DNA of 64,000 bases from JAJDGF01 sp031549325 (GTDB taxonomy: Bacteria; Bacillota; Clostridia; Christensenellales; Aristaeellaceae), in contig JAVBQA010000074.1 in NCBI GenBank assembly GCA_031549325.1, forward strand, positions 10,510 through 74,509. The letters run 5' to 3'. Below are positions 50,991 through 60,239 of this stretch, piece by piece. The notes under the pieces are model-generated. The model made no database searches. It had not been told where the DNA came from and saw only the letters and a program-made list of their open reading frames with translations. Within the stretch, counting starts at the first letter, position 1; every line of letters begins with the position of its first letter. A program made the position numbers and the translations under genes.

Positions 50991-53384
50991 TCAGTCCAAA
51001 ACGCACTCCAGGTTCTGGTCGCCGCAGTTCTCCAGGCGGATGCACACGCCCGGAATGCCCGCGTGCACGACGGCTTTTCCGCCGCCCACCCGCATGGCAA
51101 TCCGATGGTTTGTGCCGTCGGTGTGCACGTAGTCAAACTCGGAGTCTCCATCCCGCAGCGGATAGACGCAAAGCGTCAATTGGTCCGTCGGGCGCTCGTC
51201 CACGTGCCGCATGTCCGGCCCCATGGGCAGGATCGCGCCCGCTTTTACGAAAAGCGGCAGCACGTCCAGAGGCGCGGACACCTCGATCCAGCGGCCGCCC
51301 GGATGCAGCTCGCCCGTCCAGTAGTCGAAGAACTGGTCGTCCGGCAGGTACACCAGCCGCGCGTCGGTCTCATCCAGAACGGGCGCCACCAGCAGCGAGT
51401 CGCCGAACATGTACTCGGTGTCGATTGCGTATACATTCGGATCGCGCTGATATTCCAGCACCAGCGCGCGCATCATGGGCAACGCGAGCCTGGCGCAGCG
51501 CTCGGCTTGGGAGGTGATGTAGGGCATCAGCCGGTAGCGCAGCTTCAGGTACTTTCGCGAGATGCCGAGCGCCTCCTCCCCGAAATCCCAGGGTTCCCGG
51601 GTGAAAAACCCGTGGGTGCGCGCGTGGGACGTGAAGCAGCCCACCTGCATCCAGCGCGCGTACAGCCGGGGGTTCGACTCATAGAAGAAACCGCCGATGT
51701 CATGGCTCCAGAACGGGAACCCGGACAACCCAAAGCTCAGCCCAGCCTTGATGGACGTGGCCAGCGCCATAAAGTCGGTGCCGCAGTCGCCGCCCCAGTG
51801 CAGCGGGTAGCGCTGGGATCCCGCCCAGGCGCTGCGCGCCCAGATGATCGAATCGCCCGTGACCTCCTTGGTGATGTCAAAGCACGCCTTGTTGTAAAGC
51901 AACGGGTACAGGTTGTGTATCTCGTCCCCGGAGCGGCGCGCGTATTGGTAGAACGCGGGCGCGGATTCGCCAAAGTCCACCTTGATCCCGGCCACGCCCA
52001 TCTCAAGCAGCGGGCGTAGCAGCTTGTTGCAGTACCAATCCACCGCTTCGGGGTTTGAGAAGTCCACCAGCCCGTGACGGAAATCCTCGCCGCCGTCCGC
52101 GCGGAACGCAAAGTAGCCCTTCCGGAAGCCCTCGTCGTACACTTCGCCCGACAGCTCGCCCTTGTCGATGTAGGGCATCTGCCACAGCGTGACCCGGAAT
52201 CCCTTGTCCAGCAGACCCCGGATCATGCCCTCGGCGTCCGGAAACTTTTCGTCGCAAAACTTGTAGTCGCACACCCAGTTTTCCTTGTACCAGTTGGTGT
52301 CGATGTGGATCACGTCGCAGGGGATGTCCTCCCGGCGCAGGCGCTCGGCCAGCGCCTCGACTTCCGGGCGGCTCTCGTAGCTGATCTTGCTGATCCAAAA
52401 CCCAAAGCTCCAGCGCGGCGGCACCGCGGGCGAGCCGGTCACATCGCAGTACATGCGCAGGATCTGCTTCATGCTGGGCGCGACAAACAGAAACAGGTCG
52501 ATCTCGCTGTCGCCCGTCATGATCCCGTAGGCCTTGTAGTGGTGGGCGCCCATGTTGCAGTTAGCCTTGTGCGCCGTGTGCAGAAACAGCCCGTAGCCCG
52601 CCGTGCTCATGAAGAACGGAATGTTCTTGTAGGCGCGGTCGGTGTAGACCCCCAGCGCGTTGGTCTGCCACAGGTTGACGTTCTGCCCTTTCTTATCGAT
52701 GGGCGCGAACCGCTCGCCCAAACCGTAGAAGTGCTCGCCGTCCGAAAACCGCACGGACTCGCAGGCGTAGGCGTCGCCCTTTTCGGTGTCGAACAGAAAC
52801 CCGAACGGCGCGTGCTCGAACCTCATAAAGGAGCGGTCCTCCATGCCCATCTGGCGGTACACGCACTTGCCGTCCGCGCCGAACACGCTCAGGTTCCATG
52901 GGTCTTTCGTGATGACGGCGCGCATGGCCGGGGTCTCAATCGTCAGGCTGGCGTCGTCCTCGGACACTGTGAAATCGCAGCCTCTGTCAAAGCCGTCCAC
53001 CAGCATCTCCGATTCGCGCCCAGACACAGAGAACCCCTGCGCCGCCTGGATGCGCAGCGTGCCCTCGGCGCACACGGTCAGCTGCACGCAGAGGTTGCGC
53101 GTGCGGTCCAGCCGGTCGTAGGCGGGCCGGAAATCAAAGAAGCGATAGAAATAGCGCTTGCGGTAGAACGCGCCGCTGGCCTGCAGAACGACCCGGTTGC
53201 CCCGCCGCGCCCAGCGCTTGAGCGACTCCGGCATCAGCACGGTGGCCTGTCGCATGTCGGACACCAGCGGGAACGACACGCCGTCGATGTACTCGAATCC
53301 GGAGTCCAGCGCACTCTTGAGTTTCCCGGTAAAGGCCTCCTTGGGCATCTTCATGATGCTCTCCATGCTCTGATCGCCTTTCAT
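50991..53384 (-). CDS. GH31 alpha-glycosidase, alpha-xylosidase (YicI)-like
   Basis: Protein of 797 residues. Nucleophile Asp470 lies in GIKVDFGESAP and acid/base Asp533 in HWGGDCGTDF, a spacing close to that in YicI. The surrounding sequences (NPEAVDWYCNKLLRPLLEMG, GFPFWSHDIGGF) are typical of alpha-xylosidases. No signal peptide, so it is cytoplasmic. It probably removes alpha-xylosyl units from imported xyloglucan-like or arabinoxylan-derived oligosaccharides. AAGGGGGG lies nine bases before the ATG at 53384; the open frame further upstream is not coding. Confidence 0.94.
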   Translation of the reverse strand: MKGDQSMESIMKMPKEAFTGKLKSALDSGFEYIDGVSFPLVSDMRQATVLMPESLKRWARRGNRVVLQASGAFYRKRYFYRFFDFRPAYDRLDRTRNLCVQLTVCAEGTLRIQAAQGFSVSGRESEMLVDGFDRGCDFTVSEDDASLTIETPAMRAVITKDPWNLSVFGADGKCVYRQMGMEDRSFMRFEHAPFGFLFDTEKGDAYACESVRFSDGEHFYGLGERFAPIDKKGQNVNLWQTNALGVYTDRAYKNIPFFMSTAGYGLFLHTAHKANCNMGAHHYKAYGIMTGDSEIDLFLFVAPSMKQILRMYCDVTGSPAVPPRWSFGFWISKISYESRPEVEALAERLRREDIPCDVIHIDTNWYKENWVCDYKFCDEKFPDAEGMIRGLLDKGFRVTLWQMPYIDKGELSGEVYDEGFRKGYFAFRADGGEDFRHGLVDFSNPEAVDWYCNKLLRPLLEMGVAGIKVDFGESAPAFYQYARRSGDEIHNLYPLLYNKACFDITKEVTGDSIIWARSAWAGSQRYPLHWGGDCGTDFMALATSIKAGLSFGLSGFPFWSHDIGGFFYESNPRLYARWMQVGCFTSHARTHGFFTREPWDFGEEALGISRKYLKLRYRLMPYITSQAERCARLALPMMRALVLEYQRDPNVYAIDTEYMFGDSLLVAPVLDETDARLVYLPDDQFFDYWTGELHPGGRWIEVSAPLDVLPLFVKAGAILPMGPDMRHVDERPTDQLTLCVYPLRDGDSEFDYVHTDGTNHRIAMRVGGGKAVVHAGIPGVCIRLENCGDQNLECVLD

Positions 53385-53407
53385 GGCGCAATACCCCCCT
53401 TCCCTGT

Positions 53408-54247
53408 CTATCCCTTCACCGCGCCGGAGGACAGCCCTTTGACCAGATAACGCTGCAGGAAGATCATCATCAGGATGACCGGCAGCGTCATGATGACAGC
53501 ATAGGACATCAGCATGTTCCACTCGATGCCGAACTCGCCGATGGCCTTATACATGTTGATGGTCAGCGGAAAGCGGTACTCGGTTCTGATAAACGTCAGC
53601 GAGCCGATCAGGTCTCCCCAGCCCCACAGGAACGTGAACGCGGCCGAAATGATGATGCCCGGATACGTGATCGGCACCATCACGCGCAGAAACGCCGTCA
53701 GCTTGTTGCAGCCGTCGATGGTGGCGGCGTCCTCCAGCTCCTGCGGGATGCCCAGGAAGTACGGGCGCAGCGTGATCACACAGAATGGGATGCTGTGCAG
53801 ACAGTTATAGATCACCGGCGCGGCGAACGTGTCCAGCAGCTTGATGTTGCGGAACGTGATGAAAAGCGGCGCCAAAAACAGCGTGGTGGGCATCATCTGG
53901 GTGATCAGGAACGCGAACAGGATGTATTTGTTGAACTTGTACTTGAAGCGCACCAGTCCATACGAGGAGAACGTCGCCAGCGTCGTCGCGAGCAGCGTGG
54001 TGGCGCACGAGATGATCAGGCTGTTCTTCAGCGTGACGGGCAGCGGCGTGATGGCGTTGGTAAACAGCTGCTTCACGTAGCCGTCCAGCGTGAACCGCTT
54101 CGGGAAGAACGTGGGATAGACCCCGAAGATCTCGGTGCTGGGCTTGAAGGAGGTGATGACCATCCAGTACACCGGGAACAGGAACAGCGAGCACACGAGG
54201 AACGCGCACGCCGTTTTCAGCCATAGCAGGCGCTTGCTTTCCGTCAC
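53408..54247 (-). CDS. Carbohydrate ABC transporter permease (MalG-like)
   Basis: Protein of 279 residues with six membrane segments and the EAA-type loop EDAATIDGCNKLTAFLRVMVPIT. The C-terminal YLVKGLSSGAVKG is typical of this subunit. GTG start at 54247 overlaps the upstream stop (GTGA), with GGAAGGGG before it. Works with the permease and binding protein upstream; no ATPase gene is present in the locus. Confidence 0.92.
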   Translation of the reverse strand: MTESKRLLWLKTACAFLVCSLFLFPVYWMVITSFKPSTEIFGVYPTFFPKRFTLDGYVKQLFTNAITPLPVTLKNSLIISCATTLLATTLATFSSYGLVRFKYKFNKYILFAFLITQMMPTTLFLAPLFITFRNIKLLDTFAAPVIYNCLHSIPFCVITLRPYFLGIPQELEDAATIDGCNKLTAFLRVMVPITYPGIIISAAFTFLWGWGDLIGSLTFIRTEYRFPLTINMYKAIGEFGIEWNMLMSYAVIMTLPVILMMIFLQRYLVKGLSSGAVKG

Positions 54248-55152
54248 GACTGGTCATCCCCTTCCGACAGCTTAATATAGAAGGCGCCAAACACCATCAG
54301 GATCGCGAACAGGATCGTGGCGATGGTGGAGCCCTGGGCATACTCGAAGTTGCGGAACGAGTACAGATAGGACAGCGTGGCCAGATTGTGCGTGCTGTTG
54401 ACCGGGCCGCCGTTGGTCATGATGAAGATGATCTCAAACACCTTGAAGGTGTAGATGAACCCGAGCGTGATGACCGAGAACATGGCCGGGCGCAGCAAGG
54501 GCAGCGTGATCGTGCGGAACCGCTGGAACCGGCTGGCGCCGTCAATCTCGGCCGCCTCGTAGATCTCCTCCGGCAGGGTGGTCAGCGCGGTGGCCAGCAG
54601 CAGCATGTTGAACGGCACACCGCGCCAGATGTTGCTGATGATGAGCGCGGTCATGGCGCTCGTGGCGTTGGTCAGCCACGATATGGGGTCCCTGATGAGG
54701 CCGAGCTTGATCAGCAGAAAATTGATGACGCCCGAGGTGTCCCCGGCGAACATCCACTTCCACACGGACGTCGCCACCAGGATCGGGATCATCCAGCAGA
54801 TCAGCATCAGCCCGCGCAGAAAATTGTTGCCCGGAAACCGCTTGGAAAACAGCAGCGCCAGCGCGAATCCGATGATGAACTGGAACACGATGCTGATGAT
54901 GGTAAACACGAACGTGTTGATGAAAGATGAGCGGAACAGCTTGTTTGCCAGGATGTCAGCGTAGTTTTTCAGGCCAACGAAGGGCTGCTCGCTGTTGAGC
55001 GTGGACACGTCCACCTGCAGGAAGCTCATGCGGATGTTGTAGATCAGCGGATACAGCACGAAGGCCAGCAGGAAGATCAGCGCCGGCAGGATGAAGGCAA
55101 GCCCGGTCAGGTTGCCCGCGCGAAAGCGCTGGCGGAGACGGTTGGATTCCAT
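54244..55152 (-). CDS. Carbohydrate ABC transporter permease (MalF-like)
   Basis: Protein of 302 residues with six membrane segments and the EAA-type loop EAAEIDGASRFQRFRTITLPLL. AAAGGAGGG precedes the ATG at 55152. Overlaps the next gene by four bases. Confidence 0.92.
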   Translation of the reverse strand: MESNRLRQRFRAGNLTGLAFILPALIFLLAFVLYPLIYNIRMSFLQVDVSTLNSEQPFVGLKNYADILANKLFRSSFINTFVFTIISIVFQFIIGFALALLFSKRFPGNNFLRGLMLICWMIPILVATSVWKWMFAGDTSGVINFLLIKLGLIRDPISWLTNATSAMTALIISNIWRGVPFNMLLLATALTTLPEEIYEAAEIDGASRFQRFRTITLPLLRPAMFSVITLGFIYTFKVFEIIFIMTNGGPVNSTHNLATLSYLYSFRNFEYAQGSTIATILFAILMVFGAFYIKLSEGDDQS

Positions 55153-55204
55153 GTGGGCCCTCCTTTCCGGTGGATGGGGTGGTTTCAGCGCGGCCCTTTA
55201 TGAA

Positions 55205-55237
55205 GCAGGCGGATAGGCAAGATGCCTATCCACCTGC
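55205..55237 (-). promoter_or_regulatory. Hairpin between binding-protein gene and permeases
   Basis: Fourteen-base stem 55205-55218/55224-55237 (13 of 14 paired) with a five-base loop and no T-run. Probably protects the upstream message and reduces permease output. Confidence 0.65.
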
Positions 55238-55263
55238 TCGTTGCTTACGCCGGGGGTTGACGC

Positions 55264-56475
55264 TTATTGCAGCAGCGCTGGCATGGCCTCGGCGGCGTCC
55301 TTCTGGGCCTGCTCGGGCGTCTTGGTGCCCACGACGACGGACTGCATCATCTCCTGGACGACCTGCTCGATCTTGGGCCAGTTGGCGTGCGGGCCGCGCG
55401 GCAGCGCGAACGCGGCGCTGTCGGCGAACACCTTAAACGCGCCCTCATTGAACTTCTGGGTGGCGGCCATGACGTCCTTGCGCGTGGGCAGGTAGCCGTC
55501 GGTGGCCATGAAGTGCTGCATGCGCTCGGGATCCTGGAACCACTTCATCAGCGACCAGGCGTCCTCCTCATTGCCGCCCTTGATGATGGCCATCGTGTGG
55601 CCGCCCAGGCAAGTGGCGCGCTTCTCGGCTCCGGCGGGCATGGGCGCCACGTCCCAGTTGAACTGGGCGTCTTTGGTGACGGATCCGATGCGCCACGGGC
55701 CTTCCAGCACCATCGCGGCCTTGCCGTTGATGAACTGGTTGGTGGCGTCGGCAGGCGTCCAGTTGGCGGCTTCGACGTTAAGGATCTTCTCATCCATGAA
55801 GGTCTTGAACAGGTTGAGGGTATTGAGCGTGCCCTCATTGGCGAGCTTGTCGATGTCCCCGCCCGCGCCCCACAGGAAAGGATAGAAGCGGAAGGTGCCG
55901 TCCATCGTCAGCGTGCAGGAAGTCGCCAGCGGATAGAAGCCGTCGCCCTTCAGCTTGTTGCAGGCGTCCAGCAACTCGTCCCAGGTTTCCGGGAACTTGG
56001 CCACGCCCGCCGCGTCGAACATGTCCTTATTGTAGAAGACTGCGATGTTGTTGGTGGTGAAGGGCAGCCCATAGAGCTTGCCGTCCACGGTGACCGACTC
56101 CATGGGCCCCTCGTAGTACTGGTCCACCGGCAGCTCCGCGCTGATCTTGTCGGTCAGGTCCTGGAAGATGCCCATCTTGACGTATGCGCCGTGGTTCGGG
56201 CCGTCCAGGTCCACCAGATCGGGCAGCATGTCGCCGGCGATCATGATGTTGAACTGTTTCTGCGCCTCGGTCAGGTCGGTGATGATGGTCATGTTCAGCT
56301 TGATGTCCGGATTCTCGGCCTCGAACTGCCCGATGACGTCGTGCAGCCCGACCTTCTCCTTGGAGTAGGTCAGGAAGAAGTCCAGCTCGCGCTGCGCGCC
56401 ATCGGCAAGGGACGCCGCGGCCAGGACGCCGAACACCAGGACCATCAGAAGAAGCGCGGATACCGCCTTTTTCAT
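55264..56475 (-). CDS. Carbohydrate ABC transporter substrate-binding protein
   Basis: Protein of 403 residues with a signal peptide (MKKAVSALLLMVLVFGVLAAASLA) without lipobox. Family 1 sugar-binding marks: PDLVDLDGPNHGAYVKMGIFQDLTD, YGLPFTTNNIAVFYNKDMFDAAGV, FINGKAAMVLEGPW, DAWSLMKWFQDPE. It should capture the oligosaccharide that the GH31 and GH127 enzymes degrade. GGAGG precedes the ATG. First gene of the minus-strand operon, divergent from the sensor kinase. Confidence 0.93.
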   Translation of the reverse strand: MKKAVSALLLMVLVFGVLAAASLADGAQRELDFFLTYSKEKVGLHDVIGQFEAENPDIKLNMTIITDLTEAQKQFNIMIAGDMLPDLVDLDGPNHGAYVKMGIFQDLTDKISAELPVDQYYEGPMESVTVDGKLYGLPFTTNNIAVFYNKDMFDAAGVAKFPETWDELLDACNKLKGDGFYPLATSCTLTMDGTFRFYPFLWGAGGDIDKLANEGTLNTLNLFKTFMDEKILNVEAANWTPADATNQFINGKAAMVLEGPWRIGSVTKDAQFNWDVAPMPAGAEKRATCLGGHTMAIIKGGNEEDAWSLMKWFQDPERMQHFMATDGYLPTRKDVMAATQKFNEGAFKVFADSAAFALPRGPHANWPKIEQVVQEMMQSVVVGTKTPEQAQKDAAEAMPALLQ

Positions 56476-56546
56476 GGGTTTACCTCCTTAATCGTCGTGT
56501 CATGGGGGTCTTCTTTCCGCTATCGTATCATCAGGGGGCGCAACTG

Positions 56547-56587
56547 TATATAGCAAATTTATAACATAGGTTTAATATTTTAACCTA
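56547..56587 (-). promoter_or_regulatory. Promoter and palindromic candidate operator of the GH31/GH127/GRE operon
   Basis: Minus-strand extended -10 (TGC then TATATA, 56552-56547) with a poor -35 (TTAAAC, 56575-56570) at 17 bases. An inverted repeat TAGGTT (56567-56572) / AACCTA (56582-56587) covers the -35. A weak -35 with a palindrome over it suits activation by the adjacent AraC-type regulator. Confidence 0.5.
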
Positions 56588-56614
56588 TTTGATCCCATCA
56601 CGGGCGATTCGGCG

Positions 56615-56643
56615 TTGATTCCGCCCGGCAAATGCGTTACACT
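56615..56643 (+). promoter_or_regulatory. Sigma-A promoter of the sensor kinase gene
   Basis: TTGATT at 56615-56620, 17-base spacer, TACACT at 56638-56643. Confidence 0.7.
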
Positions 56644-56681
56644 GTTAAGGATTCCGGAGCGTTCAAAGAGAGGGTGATGGG

Positions 56682-58487
56682 ATGCCCGGCGAGAGGCGCG
56701 GCTGGCGGCAATACGCCAAGTATCCGCTGATGGTTCGGATCTTCCTGGTGATCATCACGCTCTCCACGCTGCCGATGCTGTTCATCGAGGTGCACAACTA
56801 CCTGTATACCCAGAACATCATCAGGGACAGCGCGGCGGATCTGATCGCGGCCAACGCCATGGAGGCTGCGGACGCCATCGACAACGCCATGACCCGCTAC
56901 GAGTACATCCTGCTGAACTTCCTGTGCGACAACGCGTTCTTGTCCGACGTGCGCCAGCTGGAATCCAAAGACAGCCTGAAGAGCACCCGCGCGCACGCCA
57001 ACCTGTTGCTGCAGATCAACCGCGCCGCCTATCAGGAACAGGGAATCCGCTCCATCGTGGTGACTTCGGCGCAAGCCAGGCAGGTCTCTTTTGACAAATA
57101 CCTGATGGAGCGCGGCCTGGACGCGGTGCGGCTGATGCGGGAGGCCGAGCGACACAGCCACTCCTTTCTGGACAACGCCACGCTGGTCGTGGAGCACGCC
57201 GCCACCAAGGACCCGGGCGGCGCGGTGTTCAGCCTGACCAAGCTGCTGTATGACATCTACAGCGACGAGCCGCTGGGCGCGATCTCGCTGTATGTGGATG
57301 AGAGCCTGTTCCGGCGCGTGGCGGACAACATCATGAACCGGGGGGATTCCATAGACCGCTGCACGTTCGTGCTGGACAAAGGCGGCCTGTTCTTCCAGGA
57401 TCATGACATGGGGGACCCGGCGCGCTTTCTCGCGGAGCGGCGCTACGAGACGGGCGCGCCGTTCTACGGCGAGATTGCGGGGCGCAGCTACCTGCTGTAC
57501 GCGCTGCCCGTCACGCGCGCCAACTGGACGGTGGTGGTGGGCATCAACAGCGGCTACATCACGGCGTCGGTGCGCGCCGCGCTGCGGCTGTACGTGACGA
57601 TCTCCACGGCGTCGCTGCTGCTGATCGCGCTGGTGTTTTTGACGCTGCTGTCCCGCACGCGGCGGGTGATTGGCAAGGCGCTGGAGATGATGGAACGCGT
57701 GGGCCACGGCCAGTTTGACGGATGGGTATACTCCTCCGCGCCCAACGAGTTCACCCGCATCGCGGATGGGTTCAACAACATGACGGTGAAGATCAATCAG
57801 CTGATGAACGAGCTGCAGCGCGAGAAGGACATCGTGCGCGAGGCCACGCGCAAGGAGAAAAACGCCGAGATCCAGGCGCTGGAGGCGCAGATCAACCCGC
57901 ACTTCATCTACAACACGATCGACTCGATCAACTGGCGCGCCATCGAGAAGGAAGAGTATGAGATCAGCGACATGCTGAAAAAGCTGGCCAGCGTGCTGCG
58001 CTACAGCATCACGCGCAGCAACCGCATGGTCACGGTGCGCCAGGAAGTGGATTGGCTGAGAGAGTATCTGTTCCTGCAGCGCTACCGCTTCTCCGAATCG
58101 TTCCGCTATGAGATCCTAGTGGAGGAAGGGATTCGAGAGTGCCGCATTCACAAGCTGCTGCTGCAGCCCATCGTGGAGAACGCGGTGCTGCACGCGTTCT
58201 CGGGGCGCGACGCGGGCGGTGTGCTGCGCGTCGCCGGCGGGCGCACGCCATCGGGCGAGCTGGCGTTTACGGTGGAGGACAACGGCTGCGGCATGACGCC
58301 TGAACAGGTTTCGGCGCTCACCAGCAAGGAGGGCGCGCGCCCGGACAGCATCGGCGTGAGCAATGTGGTCCGGCGGCTGAAGATGTACTATGGAGACAGG
58401 GCGGGCGTATCTGTGTGGAGCGAGCAGGGCGCGGGCACCCGGGTCACGCTGCGCCTGCCCGACGCCGACGCCGCGCCCCCGTCGTGA
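56682..58487 (+). CDS. YesM-like sensor histidine kinase
   Basis: Protein of 601 residues. Membrane segments at about 17-37 and 300-322 flank an extracellular sensor domain. A HAMP domain (ALEMMERVGHGQFDGW...) follows, then the His-kinase box QINPHFIYNTIDSINW with His407, and an ATPase domain with VENAVLHAF and EDNGCGM. This layout is typical of sugar-sensing kinases beside ABC importers. It should phosphorylate the AraC-type regulator encoded next and respond to the ligand of the divergent operon. Confidence 0.94.
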   Translation: MPGERRGWRQYAKYPLMVRIFLVIITLSTLPMLFIEVHNYLYTQNIIRDSAADLIAANAMEAADAIDNAMTRYEYILLNFLCDNAFLSDVRQLESKDSLKSTRAHANLLLQINRAAYQEQGIRSIVVTSAQARQVSFDKYLMERGLDAVRLMREAERHSHSFLDNATLVVEHAATKDPGGAVFSLTKLLYDIYSDEPLGAISLYVDESLFRRVADNIMNRGDSIDRCTFVLDKGGLFFQDHDMGDPARFLAERRYETGAPFYGEIAGRSYLLYALPVTRANWTVVVGINSGYITASVRAALRLYVTISTASLLLIALVFLTLLSRTRRVIGKALEMMERVGHGQFDGWVYSSAPNEFTRIADGFNNMTVKINQLMNELQREKDIVREATRKEKNAEIQALEAQINPHFIYNTIDSINWRAIEKEEYEISDMLKKLASVLRYSITRSNRMVTVRQEVDWLREYLFLQRYRFSESFRYEILVEEGIRECRIHKLLLQPIVENAVLHAFSGRDAGGVLRVAGGRTPSGELAFTVEDNGCGMTPEQVSALTSKEGARPDSIGVSNVVRRLKMYYGDRAGVSVWSEQGAGTRVTLRLPDADAAPPS

Positions 58488-58575
58488 TTCGCGAGGAGCC
58501 CCCCCATGAATGAGCGCGCCTCCAGCGGCGATTGGCCGCAGACGGGCCCAGATTCACCAAGGAGCGTGATCTTTG

Positions 58576-60090
58576 ATGCCCCAGAAAACCCGGATCATGG
58601 TCGTGGAGGACGAGCGCAAGACGCTCAACGGCCTGGTCACGCTGATTCAGCGCTTCGGCAGCGATTTCGAGGTGTGCGCCACGGCGCGCAGCGGCGCGGA
58701 TGGGCTGGACGGGGCGCTGCAGCACCAGCCCGAGATCATCATCACCGACGTGCGCATGCCGGGCATGGACGGGCTGGAGATGGCCGAGCAGCTTTGGAAG
58801 CGCGGGTATCAGGGCAAGGTGATCGTGCTGTCCGGGCACTCCGATTTCGAGTACACCCGCAAGGCGCTGCAGCTGGGCATCTTCGACTATGTGCTCAAGC
58901 CCATCACGCCGGACGACCTGCTGTCGGTGCTGGACAGGGCCGCGCGGGCGCTGGACGCCGAGCGGAACAAGGCGCCATCGCCGGATGAGATCGGCGCGAT
59001 GTTCGAGCGCCTTTCGCTGCTGGGCTTTGAGGACGAGCAGCAGAGCGAGCGATTCCACGCGCAGTTTCAGCCGTTGAACGGGGAGATCCTGGTGCCCTTC
59101 GTGCTGTTCTTCCGCTCCAAGCTCAACCCGCACGACGTGGCGCTGGTGCTGGAAGCGCTGCGCATCTCGTTTTCGGACGCGACCAGGCGCTACACGGCGG
59201 TCACGGCGGGCTTGTTCCGCATCCAGGCGCTGATGCAATACCCAAAAATCGAGCCGTTCTGCCGCGCGCTGGACCACTGCATGGAGCGCCTGACCGAGGT
59301 GGCTGTGCCCGTGTTCGCGCTGTACGACGACCGCTTCGATCTGCCGCTCACCCGGCGCTTTGCCGACATGCTTCCCATGTCCAAGTGGAGCCTGGTGTTC
59401 GGCATGTTCTGCGCCACCTCCGCCTCGCACGTCCGCTCGCTGCCGGTTCAACTTCTGGCATACCCGCAGGCGCTGGAGCGCGAGCTGCTCGCGGCGCTGC
59501 ACAGGCGCGACGGCGTGGAGCCGGCGCTGAACGCGTTCATCCACGCGCTGCGGGCGTCGGGCAGCCACCCGACGCATATGTACGAGGCCATGCTGCGGCT
59601 GGCCAACGCGGTGCTGTTCCAGCTGAAGACCATCAACCCCCAGTTGCACAACGAGATCGTGCAGATGCAGGTGCTCTCCGGCGTTCCGCGCTGCCTGACA
59701 TTCGATGCTTACCGCAACATGATGATGAACATCATCGGACCGAGCGGCGATGCGCAGGGAAAGCCGCTGAAGCGGATCACCGCGCTGGCGCTGGGCGCGA
59801 TCCAGCGGGATTACGCCAATGACATCTCGCTGGAATCGGTGGCGAGCAGCTTGTCCGTGACACCCGAATACCTCAGCCGGCGCTTTGGCGCGGATCTGGG
59901 CAAAAGCTTTGTGTCCTGCCTGAACGAGCACCGCGTCGAGCGCGCCAAGGAGTATCTGGCCTCCGGAAAATACAAGGTTTTTGAGATCGCGCAGATGACC
60001 GGCTTCACCAACCCGAAATATTTCGCCATCGTTTTCCGGAAGTACACCGGCCATAGCCCCCGGGATTATCTGACCGCCGGGAAAGAATGA
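58576..60090 (+). CDS. YesN-like AraC-family response regulator
   Basis: Protein of 504 residues. Receiver domain with EDE near the N-terminus, phospho-acceptor Asp58 in IIITDVRMPGMDG and the Lys of YVLKPITPDD. A long middle region follows, then two AraC-type helix-turn-helix units (SLESVASSLSVTPEYLSRRFGADLG and VFEIAQMTGFTNPKYFAIVFRKYTGHSP). It probably binds the divergent promoter region at 56.5 kb and activates the glycoside operon. AAGGAG lies eleven bases before the ATG at 58576. Confidence 0.94.
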   Translation: MPQKTRIMVVEDERKTLNGLVTLIQRFGSDFEVCATARSGADGLDGALQHQPEIIITDVRMPGMDGLEMAEQLWKRGYQGKVIVLSGHSDFEYTRKALQLGIFDYVLKPITPDDLLSVLDRAARALDAERNKAPSPDEIGAMFERLSLLGFEDEQQSERFHAQFQPLNGEILVPFVLFFRSKLNPHDVALVLEALRISFSDATRRYTAVTAGLFRIQALMQYPKIEPFCRALDHCMERLTEVAVPVFALYDDRFDLPLTRRFADMLPMSKWSLVFGMFCATSASHVRSLPVQLLAYPQALERELLAALHRRDGVEPALNAFIHALRASGSHPTHMYEAMLRLANAVLFQLKTINPQLHNEIVQMQVLSGVPRCLTFDAYRNMMMNIIGPSGDAQGKPLKRITALALGAIQRDYANDISLESVASSLSVTPEYLSRRFGADLGKSFVSCLNEHRVERAKEYLASGKYKVFEIAQMTGFTNPKYFAIVFRKYTGHSPRDYLTAGKE

Positions 60091-60106
60091 TCGGATCCGT
60101 TGCAAA

Positions 60107-60145
60107 AGCAGCGCCTGGCTTTCGCGCCGGGCGCTGCTCTTGTTT
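60107..60145 (+). terminator. Intrinsic terminator after the regulator gene
   Basis: Thirteen-base stem 60107-60119/60126-60138 (one G-U pair), six-base loop, short T-rich tail. Confidence 0.75.
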
Positions 60146-60239
60146 GGCGGCAGGGTAGGTTGCGGCAGCAGGCTTTTGCCAGTGCCCTATTCATCGCGGG
60201 CTTGTCACCTAACATATGCTCGGGAAAGCCGCCCGTCCA

